The notes beneath the pieces were generated by a model. That model saw only the letters and a program-made list of their open reading frames with translations. It ran no database searches and was not told the DNA's origin. DNA of 64,000 bases, from NCBI GenBank assembly GCA_030824555.1, contig JAVBXK010000044.1, positions 1 through 64,000 of the forward strand, in the 5' to 3' direction. The stretch is from a bacterium. GTDB lineage: Bacteria; Pseudomonadota; Gammaproteobacteria; Burkholderiales; Burkholderiaceae_C. The position numbers and the translations under genes are program-made. Of the stretch, positions 63,932-64,000 are shown one piece after another (the first letter of the stretch is position 1; each line of letters starts with the position of its first letter).

Positions 63932-64000
63932 TGGGCCGCAGCGAGGCGCGTGGCCGCCCGCTTTTTGCCGCAGGCATCACCATGGCCCACGGCGTGCCAC
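63931..64000 (+). CDS. Partial open frame at the right edge
   Basis: An ATG overlapping the gshB stop (TGATG) opens a frame that runs to the window end, 23 residues (MGRSEARGRPLFAAGITMAH and on). It is too short to identify. The overlap suggests translational coupling with gshB, but a chance frame in GC-rich DNA is also possible. Confidence 0.3.
   Translation, partial: MGRSEARGRPLFAAGITMAHGVP

Overview
The window is chromosomal DNA of a high-GC betaproteobacterium. Gene content and order point to Burkholderiales, most likely Comamonadaceae: a LysM gene beside dprA, ptsN-hprK, dapB-exbB-exbD-leuS-lptE-holA, the betaproteobacterial type of gshA, and a short dispersed repeat with a GGCCTC-N-AGCGCTT...AGCAGCTATNAAAA core. 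No rRNA, tRNA, CRISPR array, transposase or prophage was seen. This placement is inference from gene families and order, not from a database search.

Layout. 0-2.3 kb: LysM protein and dprA. 2.4-8.1 kb (minus): DUF1631 protein, then secF, secD, yajC. 8.2-12.5 kb: a fused indolepyruvate:ferredoxin oxidoreductase diverging from an Lrp-type regulator. 12.6-15.5 kb: a MASE1-CHASE-GGDEF-EAL protein. 15.5-24.5 kb (minus): a tight run yhdP-nitrilase-histidine kinase-response regulator-mltA. 24.6-28.0 kb: glnE and a rhombosortase-like protease. 28.3-35.1 kb: GST, purB, yaeQ, an ODP-like metallo-hydrolase, a DUF3717/DUF1289 protein, a patatin and an MFS transporter. 35.2-45.0 kb: housekeeping genes hpf, ptsN, hprK, fur, bamE, dapB, exbB/exbD, leuS, lptE, holA. 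45.2-46.1 kb: metallo-beta-lactamase-fold hydrolase.

46.2-52.3 kb is the accessory island and the most unusual part of the window. It carries a WYL-domain regulator, a RavA-like MoxR AAA+ ATPase fused through a poly-Gln linker to a GLUG-type beta-helix, a BrnT/BrnA toxin-antitoxin pair, a ViaA-like VWA protein fused to an N-terminal LRAT/NlpC-like domain, and a small double-CxxC zinc-ribbon protein. I read it as a diversified MoxR-VWA system under WYL control. A stress or conflict (defence) role is inference.

52.5-64 kb: proA, a P2-type cation ATPase translationally coupled to a Na/Pi cotransporter, and gshA and gshB separated by kup and a benE-type transporter; a partial frame runs off the right edge.

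A family of about 50-bp repeats recurs at least seven times. Five copies lie at gene boundaries and two lie inside the coding sequences of leuS and proA. LeuS also carries an unusual 40-residue Gly/Ser/Asp-rich insertion.
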